The notes below the pieces were generated by a model. The model searched no databases. It saw only the letters and a list, made by a program, of their open reading frames with translations, and was not told the DNA's origin. Both the position numbers and the translations under genes were made by a program. Of a DNA stretch of 64,000 nt, positions 11,901 through 22,262 are shown piece after piece. Each line of letters starts with the position of its first letter. Within the stretch, counting starts at the first letter, position 1. Origin of the DNA: Cyprinodon diabolis (lineage: Eukaryota; Chordata; Actinopteri; Cyprinodontiformes; Cyprinodontidae); NCBI GenBank assembly GCA_030533445.1, contig CM060066.1:31341235-31405234 (forward strand), read 5' to 3'.

Positions 11901-14900
11901 GCGCAGTGGTTAGTGTTCACGACCCATGTACGGAGGGCTTAGTCCTCAACGTGGCCGACCCGGGTTTGAATCGACCTGTGGTCCTTTGCCACATGTCTCT
12001 CCCCCCTCTCATACCCACTTTCCTGTCAGCCTACTGTTGAAAAGAGCAGAGTCTGGCTGATTGTGAACCTCGGCTTCATGAGGAGCAGTGAGGTTTTTGT
12101 CCTTTTGTCCGTTCTTTCAATATGTATTCTAGTATTTTATTTGTGTGTTTGAAAGAATTAAATTCCGACTTAACAATGCAAAGATCAACAGTGATTATTA
12201 CCCAAATTAGCCAGCCCATGCCCATTGTTTCCTACCAGGAAGGACAATTGTCATTTAACATTTTTTAAGGATGTTTAAACAAGAAAAGCTAACACCAAAC
12301 CACATTCTCATGTCTTTCTTATGAAATTTCCGTCTCTAGTCAAGCACACATACTTCCCATAATCAGGACAAAAGTAGTGTTGTAACAAAGACAAAAAATT
12401 TGCTTCATTCAACCTCAGAAATGCAGGAAAAAGTGTTTCAGAGAGTTTAAATTTCAAAATACCATGAGAGAGTATCTAAGTAGGGAAAACCAGGAAGAAT
12501 CATGACATTGGAGTCCAGCTAATAGGAGCTGAACTTGCATAAACACAAATGAGTAAATCAACAACATAGAGGTACTTCAATGCTAAATTTTATATTTTTA
12601 ATAACCCTTCATGGTTTTCTTTATTAATGGGACCAAAATGATATGACTATTTTCAGTAGAGCTGGACTTCCTAGGAAATTAGATAACAAAATAAATAATC
12701 TAATCCTGATATTTTTTCTAATCAAGTGATTGTTGTCCCAGTTAATCCTATTTTTACTGAGATAGATCCAGTAAAGGATGTGAATCCAGATTCTGTCCCA
12801 AACATACCTGTATGAGGCTGAGAACCCGATCATGGAGGACTGTGGGGGGGTTGAATTTGGGCAAAATGATACGAACCAGAACCCCCTCAACAAACTCCTG
12901 CGACGCCACCAGAACATGGAAGCGATGGCCACAGTTCTTAACACAGGTCTCAAGAATCTACAGGAAATAAAACGTAAAGCTAAAATATGAAATACGATTC
13001 AGTAAAGTATCAACAGTAACTACAATCAACATGTTTATTAAACAGTTAATGGATATTAAGGTTTATTACTCACAGTTAGAGCCAGCATGATCTCTCTGAA
13101 GTTCTTGTTTCCCACAATCCTTTTCTTGATGGCTTTAACAGCATCTCTGGGTCTGACGGACAGAAATATTTACATCAGAAGATGTGTGTTCAATTATCTC
13201 GAGTTGAAAAGGAAATAAAGCATGCAAAGTGTTACTAAATAATAAACTTAGTGATGTTGTCTGTTTTTTTTCTTCTATGTTTAAATCTAGTCCAAACAAC
13301 AGACATGCAATTTTTAAAGTTATAAAAACCATGGACCTTCTACTTAATGTGGCCATCTGATCACATGAAGCTGAATGATTTTCAGCAAAAGTGAAAACAT
13401 AAACCTATCATGTAAACTTCTTTATTGTAATTATATAAGAGGTTCCTGAACACAGCTACACCTATTAACCAGGCTTCAGACTGATTTCTCCCCATTTCTT
13501 TAAATGCATACAAACTAAGGATGCTCTGGATCAACAGGGGTTATCTTTAATGTTTGTCCTTTGAGTGCAGTAAAACTGCAAAACACAAAAGGACATGCAG
13601 ATAAAAAAAATAAAAAAAGTTTAGACACCTGAATATTAAAGTACTCGATGAATTGTTGTTAAATTATATTTGTTTAAGGGTTTAAACTGATCTAAACCAA
13701 CCTGAACTTACAGTATGTGAAAAGGGTAATAGTCCACTAACTCTAATACTGACTGGTCCATTCTTTGAAGGCAGTGACAGGAAATAAGATTTTACATTGC
13801 TGTCCAGGGATTTGGACGCATTTCTGAGCCTAATCGTTTTCATTTTAGCAACATTTTGGTCTCGCTGGTGAATTGAAACAGATTTTGAAAATCCAGTAAT
13901 GAATACATTTTAATCTTCTTTTGAACAATTAATTGGTGTGCTTTACATCGTTTTATATAGTCTAAGACGGAGATCTTCAACAGGGGGTCCGTGACCCCTT
14001 GGGGGTCCACGGAGGTTCTGCATGGGGGTCGTGAAAGTTTTGGTTGGTTAGACTTTTTTTTAAATATTCCTCCCTGGAATTTTTCTACTAAAAGAAATGG
14101 CTTTAAATGCACATCAACATGAATTCAACACAGGGATAAACAGATAAATGGAGGCAGAAAATATCTTTCAGTAATCAATGCACACATTAGGCAACACAGA
14201 GGGGCTCTTTCAATCTGGGCACCGTTTCATTCACACCTGTCCCATCAACGAAGAATCAGAATCAGAAATACTTTAATAATCCCAGAGCAAAATTACTTTT
14301 GCTACATTACTCCATCTGTAATAGAGTGACTATAGGACCAGTTTGATATAACACAATTTCATACCATATATATAATTAGGGGGTCCCCGCTCCATCTGGC
14401 CTTCAGTTTGGGGGTCCTTGGTCAGGAAAATATTGAAAACCTCTGGTCTAAGGTCAGGCTGATGGTGAGATATTCTCATAACAATTTAAAGCAAAACAGC
14501 AGGGCTTATGCATTCATCTCATTCAGGATGTTTCTTCAGATTATTTGCAGGTGAGACTTTTTTTTTTTTTTGCTTAGGAAATGTTCTGACACTGTCGCTT
14601 TCCCATTTTTGCCAGTCTCTCACTCACCGTTTTGCTGTCAACTTTGACCCTGAACTGAGTGAGATCGTCACTGTTTTCAGCGTTGTTTGTGGTTTTCTTA
14701 CCACATCCCGGATGAGTGGCTGATGCTCTGAGTCATTTTGGTGAACTGGCCAATCCTAAGAAGTTCCCCATGAAGTTTAGCCTCATTAGAGAATCAGACA
14801 GGCTCTAATTGGAGGATTTCTTTATTCACTACTCAGGTCTGGGTAGAGCTGGTTACACTGAGCTCAAATTTAAAAGAAGCAGTTAATCACAGCTCATTTT

Positions 14901-17900
14901 TGCTTTAACAATATGGGCCATTACTTTTTTCGCCAAGTGCCAAGGGTAATTAGAGTTTAAAAACAGATTTTTGTTTTTTTTCCCAGGTTATCTTTGTCTA
15001 ATATAAAAATTGTGTTCAGGGACCTGAAATATTTAAGTGTGACAAAAAAACAACCAAAAGAAAGTTTTTTTTTTAGTTTTTTTAGCATTCCTTCCCTAAG
15101 GTGCTGGGTGTTTTTATGAATAAAAGGGGATCAATTTGGAATGTCTTAATTTTGTGTTGAATTCAAAACTGCTACCTTTGAAAAATAATCCTCAGCAGAT
15201 ACTTTATTCCCGTGTGTGTTATAGTCTTTAAAAAAAACAATCATCTGAACCATATGTACCCCTCATCCGTCTCATTGATGATATCGCATATCTCCATGTT
15301 GAGTCCCCAGTCCTCAGACTGCAGAGAGCCGCTCGTCGCTCGTTCTGTCAATAAAGAAGAGACAAAGTAAAGCATGAACTGGAAAACTGATTAAAAATAC
15401 ACAAACAGAACCGCAACCGGGTTTCAAGTACCAAAAAAGTCCTTCAAAGGATTTCAAGTCCTCCTTTAGGATGAAGGAGAAAAGTGGCACTCAGAAGAGC
15501 TGTCCCCCCTCCCCATAAATTGCTGCACGTTGTCATTCAGCTGGGTGTAAGAAAGCTGCTACATTCTTCCTTTGGTTAAAAGAAAAACCAAAGTGTGTGT
15601 ACAGAGAGCCCTGATATGGACTCTAACCCATCCCTCTTATAGTAACACTGTTGATAAAATAAAGAAAGAAAGCTGGTAGTATCATGTCTGTAAAGGAAGC
15701 AGAAAGCCCGACTAATTAACCAACATCAGCTTGCTAGACTCGTGGTCCTCCACTAGAGAAAGTAAATCATTTTCTAACCAGAAAGGGCCTGAATTGACTT
15801 CTAAATTTAGCTGTTATTCTGCATGTGTGCTAAAGTCCAGGGGTAGAGTTAGCTTCAGGTAAAACTAGGCATTTCTATAGGGCCCAAAGTTATTGAGGGC
15901 CCCATAATACACTTCATAGATGTTTGGTAAATACAGCTATTACTAACTTATTTTACTAAAAAAAAATGTTTTTGATTAAAATGCAATCAAAAAAACCCTA
16001 TCTATACTATATCTTTGCCTCTCCACTACATCAGATCAGTCCACTTTACTGCACAGGTGCAGAAAGCAACAAGTAAGAGTGCGGCAAAACCTGAAAATAA
16101 ATGAGGATAAGAGATAAGAAGAGAAATGAAAAGAAAAAAAGATGAAAGACTCTACCCCAATGATGCTGGAGAGAATAGATAGGAGGAGGACAGCAGAAAG
16201 ATGCAATCAAAGTTCCCAAAAGTGCAACAGCAAACCAAAACAGTCATCAAGCACAACACTGACACTGACCCTTTTGAGGATGATCCGTTGTGTAGAGATG
16301 AACAACTAGTGAGAATAAAAGGTGTCAAACCTATATTGCTCTTTAAAGTATTTCTTTAAAGACAGGAAAGCTTAGGAGTTATTTTGAATTCAGCTTTCAT
16401 TCATGTTTATTTTCTGCTACAGAGGACATGAAGATCATCATTTAGGATTTCTTTTGTTTATTTTCTTTTTTTGTGTGTGTTGAATTTCAAGCCAACTTCA
16501 GGCTTTGGGGTTTCTTTCTTGTTGGATTTTTAGGTCAGTGAATATAAATCTAATTGTATGATTTCCTGAGGCCAAGACTCGCAAATAAGATTTTAGGGAT
16601 AAGACGGAGAAAAAAATAAATTAACTGGAGAGTCTTTTTAAGCAAAAAAAAAAAAAAAAAGACTGAGAAAAGGGATAAAAAAGACCTGAAGAGGACGACA
16701 ACAAAAAAGGGACAGGAAGAAAAAAAAAGAAAAGTAAAATGAGGAAAAAGAACCAAAGAACAAATAGTACAAGGACAAAGTGGAGAGAAATGCAAAGACA
16801 GAGAAAAATAAAGAGGAAAAGGGGACACAAAGTAAACCAAACAATGTATATGTATTCTGTTAAAATGTCTGCCACTGTATAATTGACCTGTTGTTTTGTG
16901 TGTTGTCTTCTCATGGCGGAGAGTCACATGCCTGCCTTTGCCCTGGGCCCTACATTTCTAAAATCTGCCACTGCCTAAGCTGATGCATCAAAATCCAAAC
17001 AACAAACCAATGTTCCTATTAAATGTAATGATCCTTTTTATTATGTTCTAGCAGCCGCAGGGATAGGTGCTCTTTTCTAAAAAGGTGCATGCATAAAAAA
17101 AACTTTCAAAAAACTACTGTGTCATTTAGATAAACACAGCATCCCACAGAACAACAGAGACCATACCATCATTAACCCAGATACCAGCATCATTCAGGTC
17201 ACCTGCAGTTTCACACAAAATCAGCATAACATCATAAATTTAAAAAGCAATACCAACTGCTGTTAAAGGTTTGTTAATTTCATTATTTGTAGATTTTGCC
17301 CAAAGTAACAGTTCATTTCGGGAAGAATGGAAAACTGGGATCCAAACTGTTATGCAGCAAAGATGGGAGATGGGAGCGAGACTTGCATCTGGCTGTTGTC
17401 AGGTTAGCAAAGATGTACATTTCTTTCAGAAAGAAATCTGTTGAGTCAGAGAATAAAAAGAAATAGAAAGATTAGCTGGTAGGACTTTAAGTTCAAATAA
17501 AATGCTCAGGAGCAGAACAGGAGCAACTTCTCTTCTCTAGGTTCAATTCTCTTCCTTGAGAAATCTTTACCTCTACTATGAAAACAATTGTCATTGCTTC
17601 AATTCATCATTAATTCTTAATTTATCTCTTTTATATTAATTTGTTCTGTTGATATCAAAGCAAAAACAATAAGGTTTCAGCGTGCAGACTTTCAAAATAA
17701 GCTGAAGCACACCTAACCTGCGATAAAAGTTTTCAAAGCAATTAAGGATTCTCTGAATTGGATGTTTTTAATGGCAAGTTTCCTATAACTTAAAGCACAA
17801 GGCAGCATATTTAACCTATAAAGAGACCTTTTTTTTTTCCAAATCGGTCCAATCAGGGTTTCTTAATCCTGTTCCTCAGAACCCACTGTCCGTGTTTTGG

Positions 17901-20900
17901 GTGTTACCCTGACTCCACACACCTGACCCGAATGAAAAGGTGATCAACAGGCTTTAGCATCATTTGAAGGCCTCTGAGGAGGTAATACAATCATTTAAAT
18001 CAGGTGTGCTGTAGACTAAATGAAATGTACTTAGAGTTGCAAAAGTTTCCTTACTTCTGATTAAACAGATCACTGAGTTTTGCAAATGCTAATCCATGTA
18101 TCCTATAAATGCCTCATCAGAAATAAAACTAAAATGCTTTAACTCAATCTTAAATAGAAATTTGGAAAACTGAAGCTTTTTTGAAATGTATAAAGAAGCT
18201 AAAACAAATTTCCTCTTTCACTGGGGTGGATTTATTGTTGGGATTCTAACCAGAAATACATAATGAAACCGAATAATATATATTCTGTTAAATTATACTG
18301 CTCTGATTGCCTTTTGTTTCTAAGATCATTGCTCATTCTTGTCCAACGTCCAGGGAAATTGGCTTTTTGTCACACGCTGTCCAACATCAACTGCAATGTT
18401 TTTGCTTGTTTAAAAATGTTAGATTTATAGGTATTTGGACTTTGTTCAGAACCGTGGACAAGTCTGGTACTTTACTCATTTTATTGCCAAGCCTCAGTAA
18501 ACGTATTATATGGGCAGCTGACCTGAGAAGTTGGATCATAACACGCCCAGAGATCTGCACATTCAGACAGCAGCTTAGTTTGAATTAGAGGGAATGTTTC
18601 TATTATATCTTAATTCTTAATAAGGTGGAGTGGAATCAGTTTTTTAAAAGATTATTTCCCAAAATGTGAACTTCTATAGAAAGACAGCTCTCTATTTTAT
18701 GAAAGTACCTTAGAGGCACACAGCGGACTTTGTGACCTAAAGAGTTGACGCATATGACTTATTTTAAATGATTCCTCAGGCCAATATACATCGCTTGACA
18801 CTATTAATGCTACAAGCAGGGCAGCGCTTTGAAATAAAGCCTAAGTAAGTTGGGAGATGATGGCCGTCTTTGGCCTGGTCATGTGATCTGGAAGAACGTA
18901 TCGCTTTATAGCCACAGGCTCTTTTACAGTCATAGAGCTAAGGCTTTTGCTCTACTGTTTTTCCGCCTGCCCGACTGATGGTCGTGCTAAGGCAAGGAAA
19001 AAATGTAAACCTTCTGAGGAGGCTTAAAAGAGAAACATGAAAGGGATTGTGCGCAAGGAAAAACAAGCGTCGATCTTGGAAAGGAGTGTGTTCGTCGGTG
19101 CAGGTTGAAAGAAGCCGGATGTAAAACCAATTCTCTTTTCTCACCTTTATTATCAGACTGGAAAGTTAACACTTCGCTCCTGGTATACATTCGTATATCT
19201 TTGCTATTATTTTCTATGTTTAGTAGAAGCTAAATACGGGCAAAGAAAGCTAACAGGCTGACTGTTGACTTTGGTGAAAGTGCTGTGGCGCTTGTAGCCA
19301 CTAGAGGCGCTAGGCGTAAAAGTAACAGCTCTAGCGTCCCTAGTGGCCAAAAGTTACATGGTGTGCCTATAAGAAATTATGTTGCTCTCCCAAACAGGAG
19401 ATTCCGAATGAAGAAAGAGAAGAAATGTATTGATTATTTGATACAAATGAGAAACATTGGAAAAAATAAAAAATAATAGGGGAGCTTAAACATAATATTA
19501 GATTGATCAGTAACTACTGGAGAAACAGGGTCAACATAGATTAGTTCAGGGTTTTGAAGGTTGGGGAAGTTAATATTTACCAGTAGATGATAGCATTGTT
19601 TGAGTCCCTATATATTTATATAGTAAAGGAAGAAGAGCCTGTTTAGTCGGCCATGGGTGGGAACCTAAATCACACTGGATTACACAGAATTCTTTGTTTT
19701 AATTATGATACATTTCACTTCTACGTGTGCGAAATGTGGACTGAGAACTAAACTTGTGTTTCTGATCTGGGTAAACCTCTGATCCCAATAGAAACGTCTG
19801 TAAAAGTCTTATCCTATTTTCTGTGAGGTTTCTACTCTAACCCAAAAAATATTTTAATGTTAAGCTCAGAGTACATGCTTGAGGCAGGAAGATCATGGGT
19901 GCAACACCATGCCCGTTCTTTCCTGTGTAAAAATTAAAACTTTTTTCTCCACATAACCTTTTAATGAAAAGTTAATTAAAATGCAGTGAGGTTCGGTGAT
20001 CAGAGCTGCTTTGCAATGCTAGGATTCCAGTTTTGTCTATTCCCCTGAATGACTAGCTGTTAGCTTAAGCCTCCAAAAACCAGCTAATCTGGATTCAAAG
20101 AGACTTAAAGATCCTATGTAATTAGAAGTGAGATAATAACTGCTTATATGTTTGTCACAGACGCTTACTTCATAGTTTTCTGAGGTACGCTTTAAAGCAC
20201 TCTTTCAGTGGCTGTCTGCATTAGGCACATTGCAGTTTCAAATCCAACAAATCCTTTACTGTTACCATTTAAAGTGTTTTTAATAAGATGCCAGAGAAAA
20301 CACTGGAACCATAGGATATTTCTGCAGCTGTGTGGACCTCAAAGTAACACAGCAGTGCGTTTTTTAACGAATGCCGTGTTTAAAGGTACGACCAGCATGG
20401 AAGGCAACTCTGGTGTTAAGTAGGTAGTTTATATCACTTGCTGGGCTTAATATGGTTCCTAGTAAATCATATGCCATTTCTGGAAATAAACCAATGTCCT
20501 ACCTCTCTTTGGGGTTATTAAACATACTACGAAGTTGCTCCGCAGTTCAAGCAACGAGAGAAAGGTGATGCTTGTTTATTTAAATCATGGGGAGATGGAG
20601 TTTATTTTCCGAAATTGTACAGTAATGCGTTTTCATTAAACAGATGCCTTCTCCATTAGATTTAGATGACTGTGACGAGGCGGGTAGCCTGGCTGGCTCA
20701 GAGGCTGGCAGAAATAGAATGTCCCAGGTGAAGGTAGACAAATGTCACCATGCACTTACCAAGTTCATTGTTACACAGAATCGATAAGGAATCAAATCGT
20801 TACACAGAAACAAGAAGAGAACCGAACGGTTTCACAGAAGCAATAAGAGAATCATTAAAGAATCTAAGCATTTCACAGAATCGATAAGGAATCGAATCTT

Positions 20901-22076
20901 TTCACAGAATCGATAAGGGAATCGTATCGTTTCACAGAAACGATAAAAGAATCGTTAAGGAATCTAAGCATTCCACAGAATCGAATCGTCTCACAGAATC
21001 GATAAGGGAATCAGAATTATGAAAATCTTATCAATTCCCAGCCCTAGTCATATATGTTTAAAGCCCTGTAGCATGCCTTATTTCTACCCTATAACATCTG
21101 TATCATTTTTTAAAAGATATTCTTACTCCCCTCAACATTTTCAAAAAAATACCAATTTATACAAATCACCTCTAGATACTCAAATAAAGTTTTCAGCAAA
21201 CAGGTTCACAATTTCAAAGGAGTTGTTAAGAAATCAAGGCCTGATTTGATGCAGTGCACAGGCTTCCCATAAATCTCTAAAGTCTCATTCCTTTCTACCA
21301 GCCACACTTTACCAAACCCTTAACCTCCTCTCAATCCCTAAGCAGCCTCCTCTCTCCCTCCCTTGCACTGGCCTCCTCTGGCTGCCTCCACTTCATGTGA
21401 CTGTCAGCTGCTTGGGTTCTCGTTTGCCTCTAAACTGGCTCACAGCTATGAGCAGGAAAGTGAGAGGATTAAGAAAAGGAGGAAGGAAGGGTTCAGGTGG
21501 GTGGTGTAGCAACTAGTCATCACTGATAAACTACTGCATCTCTTTTCCAGATATTAGCAGTTGGATAAATGTAGGAGCAGTTAGCGACGTTTAAGATGAA
21601 ATATCTGGTTTAAATCTGCTTTAAATGAAAACGGACGTTGAGAGGAAAAGAGTTAATTTAGCTATAAATATATAGGTTTTCGCAGAAACGCTTCACCGAC
21701 TGCGGAAGTGAGCGGCAACACCAAGAAGAATACTAATTTGCTGAGCTAGCTGTCAGTTAACCTAACCGACCAATCATATGCACGGATTTAAAAAAAACGG
21801 TCCTACCTCCGTCTGAGTCACTAAACTTTTCTGTTTTTGTGCTGATTCTGAGCGTACAATAAGAACATAAAAACGTTTTTTATGTGAAAATACACCAGGA
21901 GGAAGAGTATGTTAGACATAGAAATATCGAAACATGTCAGTCGATGTTTAAATTACACAAATGACCCCCCCCCCCCAAAAAAAGAAAAAAACTCCAAGTG
22001 TTAATAATTGAAGCAAAGGCTCACCGATTCTCTGACCGACGGGCGTTGAAAAGGGGTTTCCCAGGAGGAACTCCAT
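5786..22076 (-). CDS. tom1: TOM1, VHS-GAT endosomal ubiquitin adaptor (complete coding region)
   Basis: Endosomal adaptor that binds ubiquitinated cargo, Tollip, clathrin and myosin VI. Fifteen coding exons on the complement, join(22025..22076, 15260..15344, 13074..13152, 12808..12957, 10699..10833, 10457..10606, 9043..9159, 7364..7497, 7238..7280, 6995..7127, 6659..6725, 6308..6383, 6161..6220, 6031..6070, 5786..5925), total 1,461 nt = 486 residues plus stop; human TOM1 is about 492. All introns are GT..AG and all phases agree. The VHS domain is roughly residues 10-150 ([17 protein letters not shown], then [20 protein letters not shown]). A Ser/Thr/Pro linker spans 168-217. The GAT domain is about 215-310 ([17 protein letters not shown]). 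The C-terminus has [10 protein letters not shown] and [18 protein letters not shown], matching the myosin-VI-binding region, and ends DQLFSL. NKNF, SWADAF and [14 protein letters not shown] favour TOM1 over TOM1L2. Confidence 0.95.
6031..6070 (-). CDS. tom1: tom1 coding exon 14 (micro-exon)
   Basis: 40 nt encoding [13 protein letters not shown] plus one base. Acceptor AGCAG, donor GTTTGT. It is needed to join exon 13 to EFDKFL in frame. Confidence 0.88.
6161..6220 (-). CDS. tom1: tom1 coding exon 13
   Basis: 60 nt encoding [20 protein letters not shown], the DIxxWLxxD motif of the C-terminal partner-binding region. Acceptor CTCAG, donor GTAATC. Confidence 0.92.
6308..6383 (-). CDS. tom1: tom1 coding exon 12
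   Basis: 76 nt; with the split Ser it encodes 26 residues, including [20 protein letters not shown]. Donor GTGCGT. Confidence 0.91.
6659..6725 (-). CDS. tom1: tom1 coding exon 11
   Basis: 67 nt encoding [20 protein letters not shown] and RK plus two bases, matching the conserved [15 protein letters not shown] block. Acceptor TGCAG, donor GTAAAC. Confidence 0.93.
6995..7127 (-). CDS. tom1: tom1 coding exon 10 (divergent tail)
   Basis: 133 nt, 44 residues plus one base. It contains [11 protein letters not shown] where mammalian TOM1 has a LIDMG clathrin-box-like segment. The acceptor TTCCAG and donor GTGAGC are the only pair I found that keeps frame with exons 9 and 11. Boundaries are less certain than for the other exons because the sequence is poorly conserved. 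Confidence 0.75.
7238..7280 (-). CDS. tom1: tom1 coding exon 9
   Basis: 43 nt encoding (R)[14 protein letters not shown], the last part of the GAT helical bundle and the start of the tail. Acceptor TTAG, donor GTAAAA. Confidence 0.92.
7364..7497 (-). CDS. tom1: tom1 coding exon 8 (GAT)
   Basis: 134 nt including [20 protein letters not shown] and [12 protein letters not shown] plus two bases. The acceptor sits in a CAGCAGCTG run. I chose the AG directly before CAGCTG because that restores the residue count of the family; the neighbouring in-frame CAG acceptor is a possible NAGNAG alternative. Confidence 0.9.
7498..9042 (-). other. tom1: tom1 intron 7, no other feature seen
   Basis: AT-rich intron of about 1.5 kb. 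No exon-like frame or repeat structure recognised. Confidence 0.6.
9043..9159 (-). CDS. tom1: tom1 coding exon 7 (start of GAT)
   Basis: 117 nt, 39 residues beginning [20 protein letters not shown] and ending DADLLQ. Acceptor TTTCAG, donor GTGGGT. Confidence 0.93.
9160..10456 (-). other. tom1: tom1 intron 6, no other feature seen
   Basis: About 1.3 kb of AT-rich intron. Short open frames near 9931-10187 show no domain. Confidence 0.6.
10457..10606 (-). CDS. tom1: tom1 coding exon 6 (linker)
   Basis: 150 nt, 50 residues, low complexity and rich in Ser, Thr, Pro and Gln, ending [10 protein letters not shown]. This is the expected variable VHS-GAT linker. The frame forces the first of two AG acceptors (before AGCATA). 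Confidence 0.88.
10699..10833 (-). CDS. tom1: tom1 coding exon 5 (end of VHS)
   Basis: 135 nt, 45 residues starting [20 protein letters not shown] and ending [10 protein letters not shown]. Donor GTGAGA. Confidence 0.94.
11165..11887 (+). mobile_element. L2/Rex1-like LINE reverse-transcriptase fragment
   Basis: Degenerate coding sequence of a non-LTR retrotransposon inside tom1 intron 5. Recognisable pieces, in different frames, are [20 protein letters not shown], the GKA(P/S)G motif region and [20 protein letters not shown] followed by VPVDWQTG, all typical of the fingers/palm of fish L2- or Rex1-type reverse transcriptases. Frameshifts (near 11710 and 11840) and a truncated 5' part make it dead. 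Clade assignment is from memory of the protein motifs. Confidence 0.75.
11888..12100 (+). mobile_element. tRNA-derived SINE, family B, nested in the LINE
   Basis: The tRNA-like head has A box TGGCGCAGTGG at 11899-11909 and a B-box-like GGGTTTGAATCG near 11963-11974. It is followed by a pyrimidine-rich body with CTCTCCCCCCTCTCATACC. It begins exactly where the LINE sequence (ending CTCCCCGGTAAGG) breaks off, so it inserted into that LINE. Confidence 0.7.
12808..12957 (-). CDS. tom1: tom1 coding exon 4 (VHS)
   Basis: 150 nt, phase 0 at both ends, 50 residues starting [20 protein letters not shown] and ending [10 protein letters not shown]. The KFNPPT loop replaces KNNPPT of mammals. Confidence 0.94.
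13074..13152 (-). CDS. tom1: tom1 coding exon 3 (VHS)
   Basis: 79 nt; with the split Gly it encodes 27 residues including [20 protein letters not shown]. Acceptor TCAG, donor GTGAGT. Confidence 0.94.
13968..14445. mobile_element. Non-autonomous hAT element, 478 bp
   Basis: Ends are CGGAGATCTTCAAC and, on the other strand, CAGAGGTTTTCAA, a CAGAGG-type hAT terminus. Near-identical 8-bp flanks GTCTAAGA (13960-13967) and GTCTAAGG (14446-14453) fit a hAT target duplication with one mutation. The interior has GGGGGTCC-rich subterminal repeats. A LINE-like tail (AATCAGAAATACTTTAATAA) sits inside at about 14255-14330. Located in tom1 intron 2. Confidence 0.72.
15260..15344 (-). CDS. tom1: tom1 coding exon 2 (VHS)
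   Basis: 85 nt encoding [20 protein letters not shown] and DIINETDE plus two bases. Acceptor ACAG, donor GTACAT. Confidence 0.94.
15838..16973. mobile_element. Non-autonomous DNA transposon, about 1.1 kb, purine-rich interior
   Basis: Terminal repeats CAGGGGTAGAGTTAG and, at the right end in reverse complement, CAGTGGCAGATTTTAG are imperfect matches. A GGGCCC-containing subterminal motif occurs on both sides. The same right end (AGGGCCCCAAATTTCC, then CACCCCTG) occurs at about 48605-48671. The middle, 16600-16830, is strongly A/G-rich and gives spurious Phe/Leu/Ser-rich frames on the minus strand. No clean target duplication was found. Located in tom1 intron 1. Confidence 0.55.
17855..18010. 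repeat. Dispersed repeat fragment
   Basis: The sequence around TCCACACACCTGACCCGAAT and AAATCAGGTGTGCTGTAGAC contains inverted CACACCTGA/TCAGGTGTG words seen in common fish DNA-transposon fragments. Assigned by this internal symmetry and by resemblance only. Confidence 0.4.
18011..19296 (-). other. tom1: Part of tom1 intron 1, nothing recognised
   Basis: No exon, RNA gene or repeat boundary recognised. Small open frames at 18307-18588 and 18938-19190 lack domains. Confidence 0.5.
19297..19347. repeat. Imperfect inverted repeat (hairpin)
   Basis: Arms GCCACTAGAGGCGCTAG (19297-19313) and CTAGCGTCCCTAGTGGC (19331-19347) pair at 15 of 17 positions around a 17-nt loop. Located in tom1 intron 1. 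Confidence 0.7.
20750..21046. repeat. Minisatellite of TCACAGAATCGATAAGGAATC-like units at a hAT-like end
   Basis: About eight diverged units of roughly 25-35 bp built from CACAGAATCGATAAGGAATC and CACAGAAACGATAAAAGAAT variants, one longer variant including AATCTAAGCATT. The array runs into AATTCCCAGCCCTA, whose complement TAGGGCTGGG is a hAT-type end. No matching left end was found, so the element is truncated or rearranged. Confidence 0.65.
22025..22076 (-). CDS. tom1: tom1 coding exon 1
   Basis: 52 nt encoding [17 protein letters not shown] plus one base. The start matches the conserved TOM1/TOM1L2 N-terminus and the donor is GTGAGC. A 6.7-kb intron follows. Confidence 0.94.
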
Positions 22077-22262
22077 GGTCTCCCCGATAGAAAACATCCT
22101 GGGTAAATGGAGCCGGTTGCTAGCCGTTCAGATAACTGTTAGCAGGTATAGAGACTTGTTGGGCTGCTGTGGGGATTGCTGCCTTTCCTTTTGCTGTGCA
22201 GCGCTCTGTGGGAGGTCACGTGAAAACCCACGCTCACGCGGAAGCGCACATCCAAAACCAAA
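22077..22262 (-). promoter_or_regulatory. tom1: tom1 5' leader and promoter with E-box/CLEAR-like site
   Basis: Directly upstream of the tom1 start codon. GTCACGTGA at 22215-22223 contains the palindromic E box CACGTG and matches nine of ten bases of the TFEB/TFE3 CLEAR consensus GTCACGTGAC. The region is GC-richer than the introns and lacks an obvious TATA box. The transcription start was not determined. Confidence 0.5.

Noticed and set aside
16550..16927. 125-codon Phe/Leu/Ser-rich minus-strand frame resembling a membrane protein
   Set aside because: It is the reverse of an A/G-rich tract inside a non-autonomous transposon; three overlapping frames all look similar.
5786..22076. Alternative identity TOM1L2 for the minus-strand gene
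   Set aside because: Diagnostic words ([32 protein letters not shown]) match TOM1 better, although [12 protein letters not shown] is TOM1L2-like; the exon structure does not discriminate.
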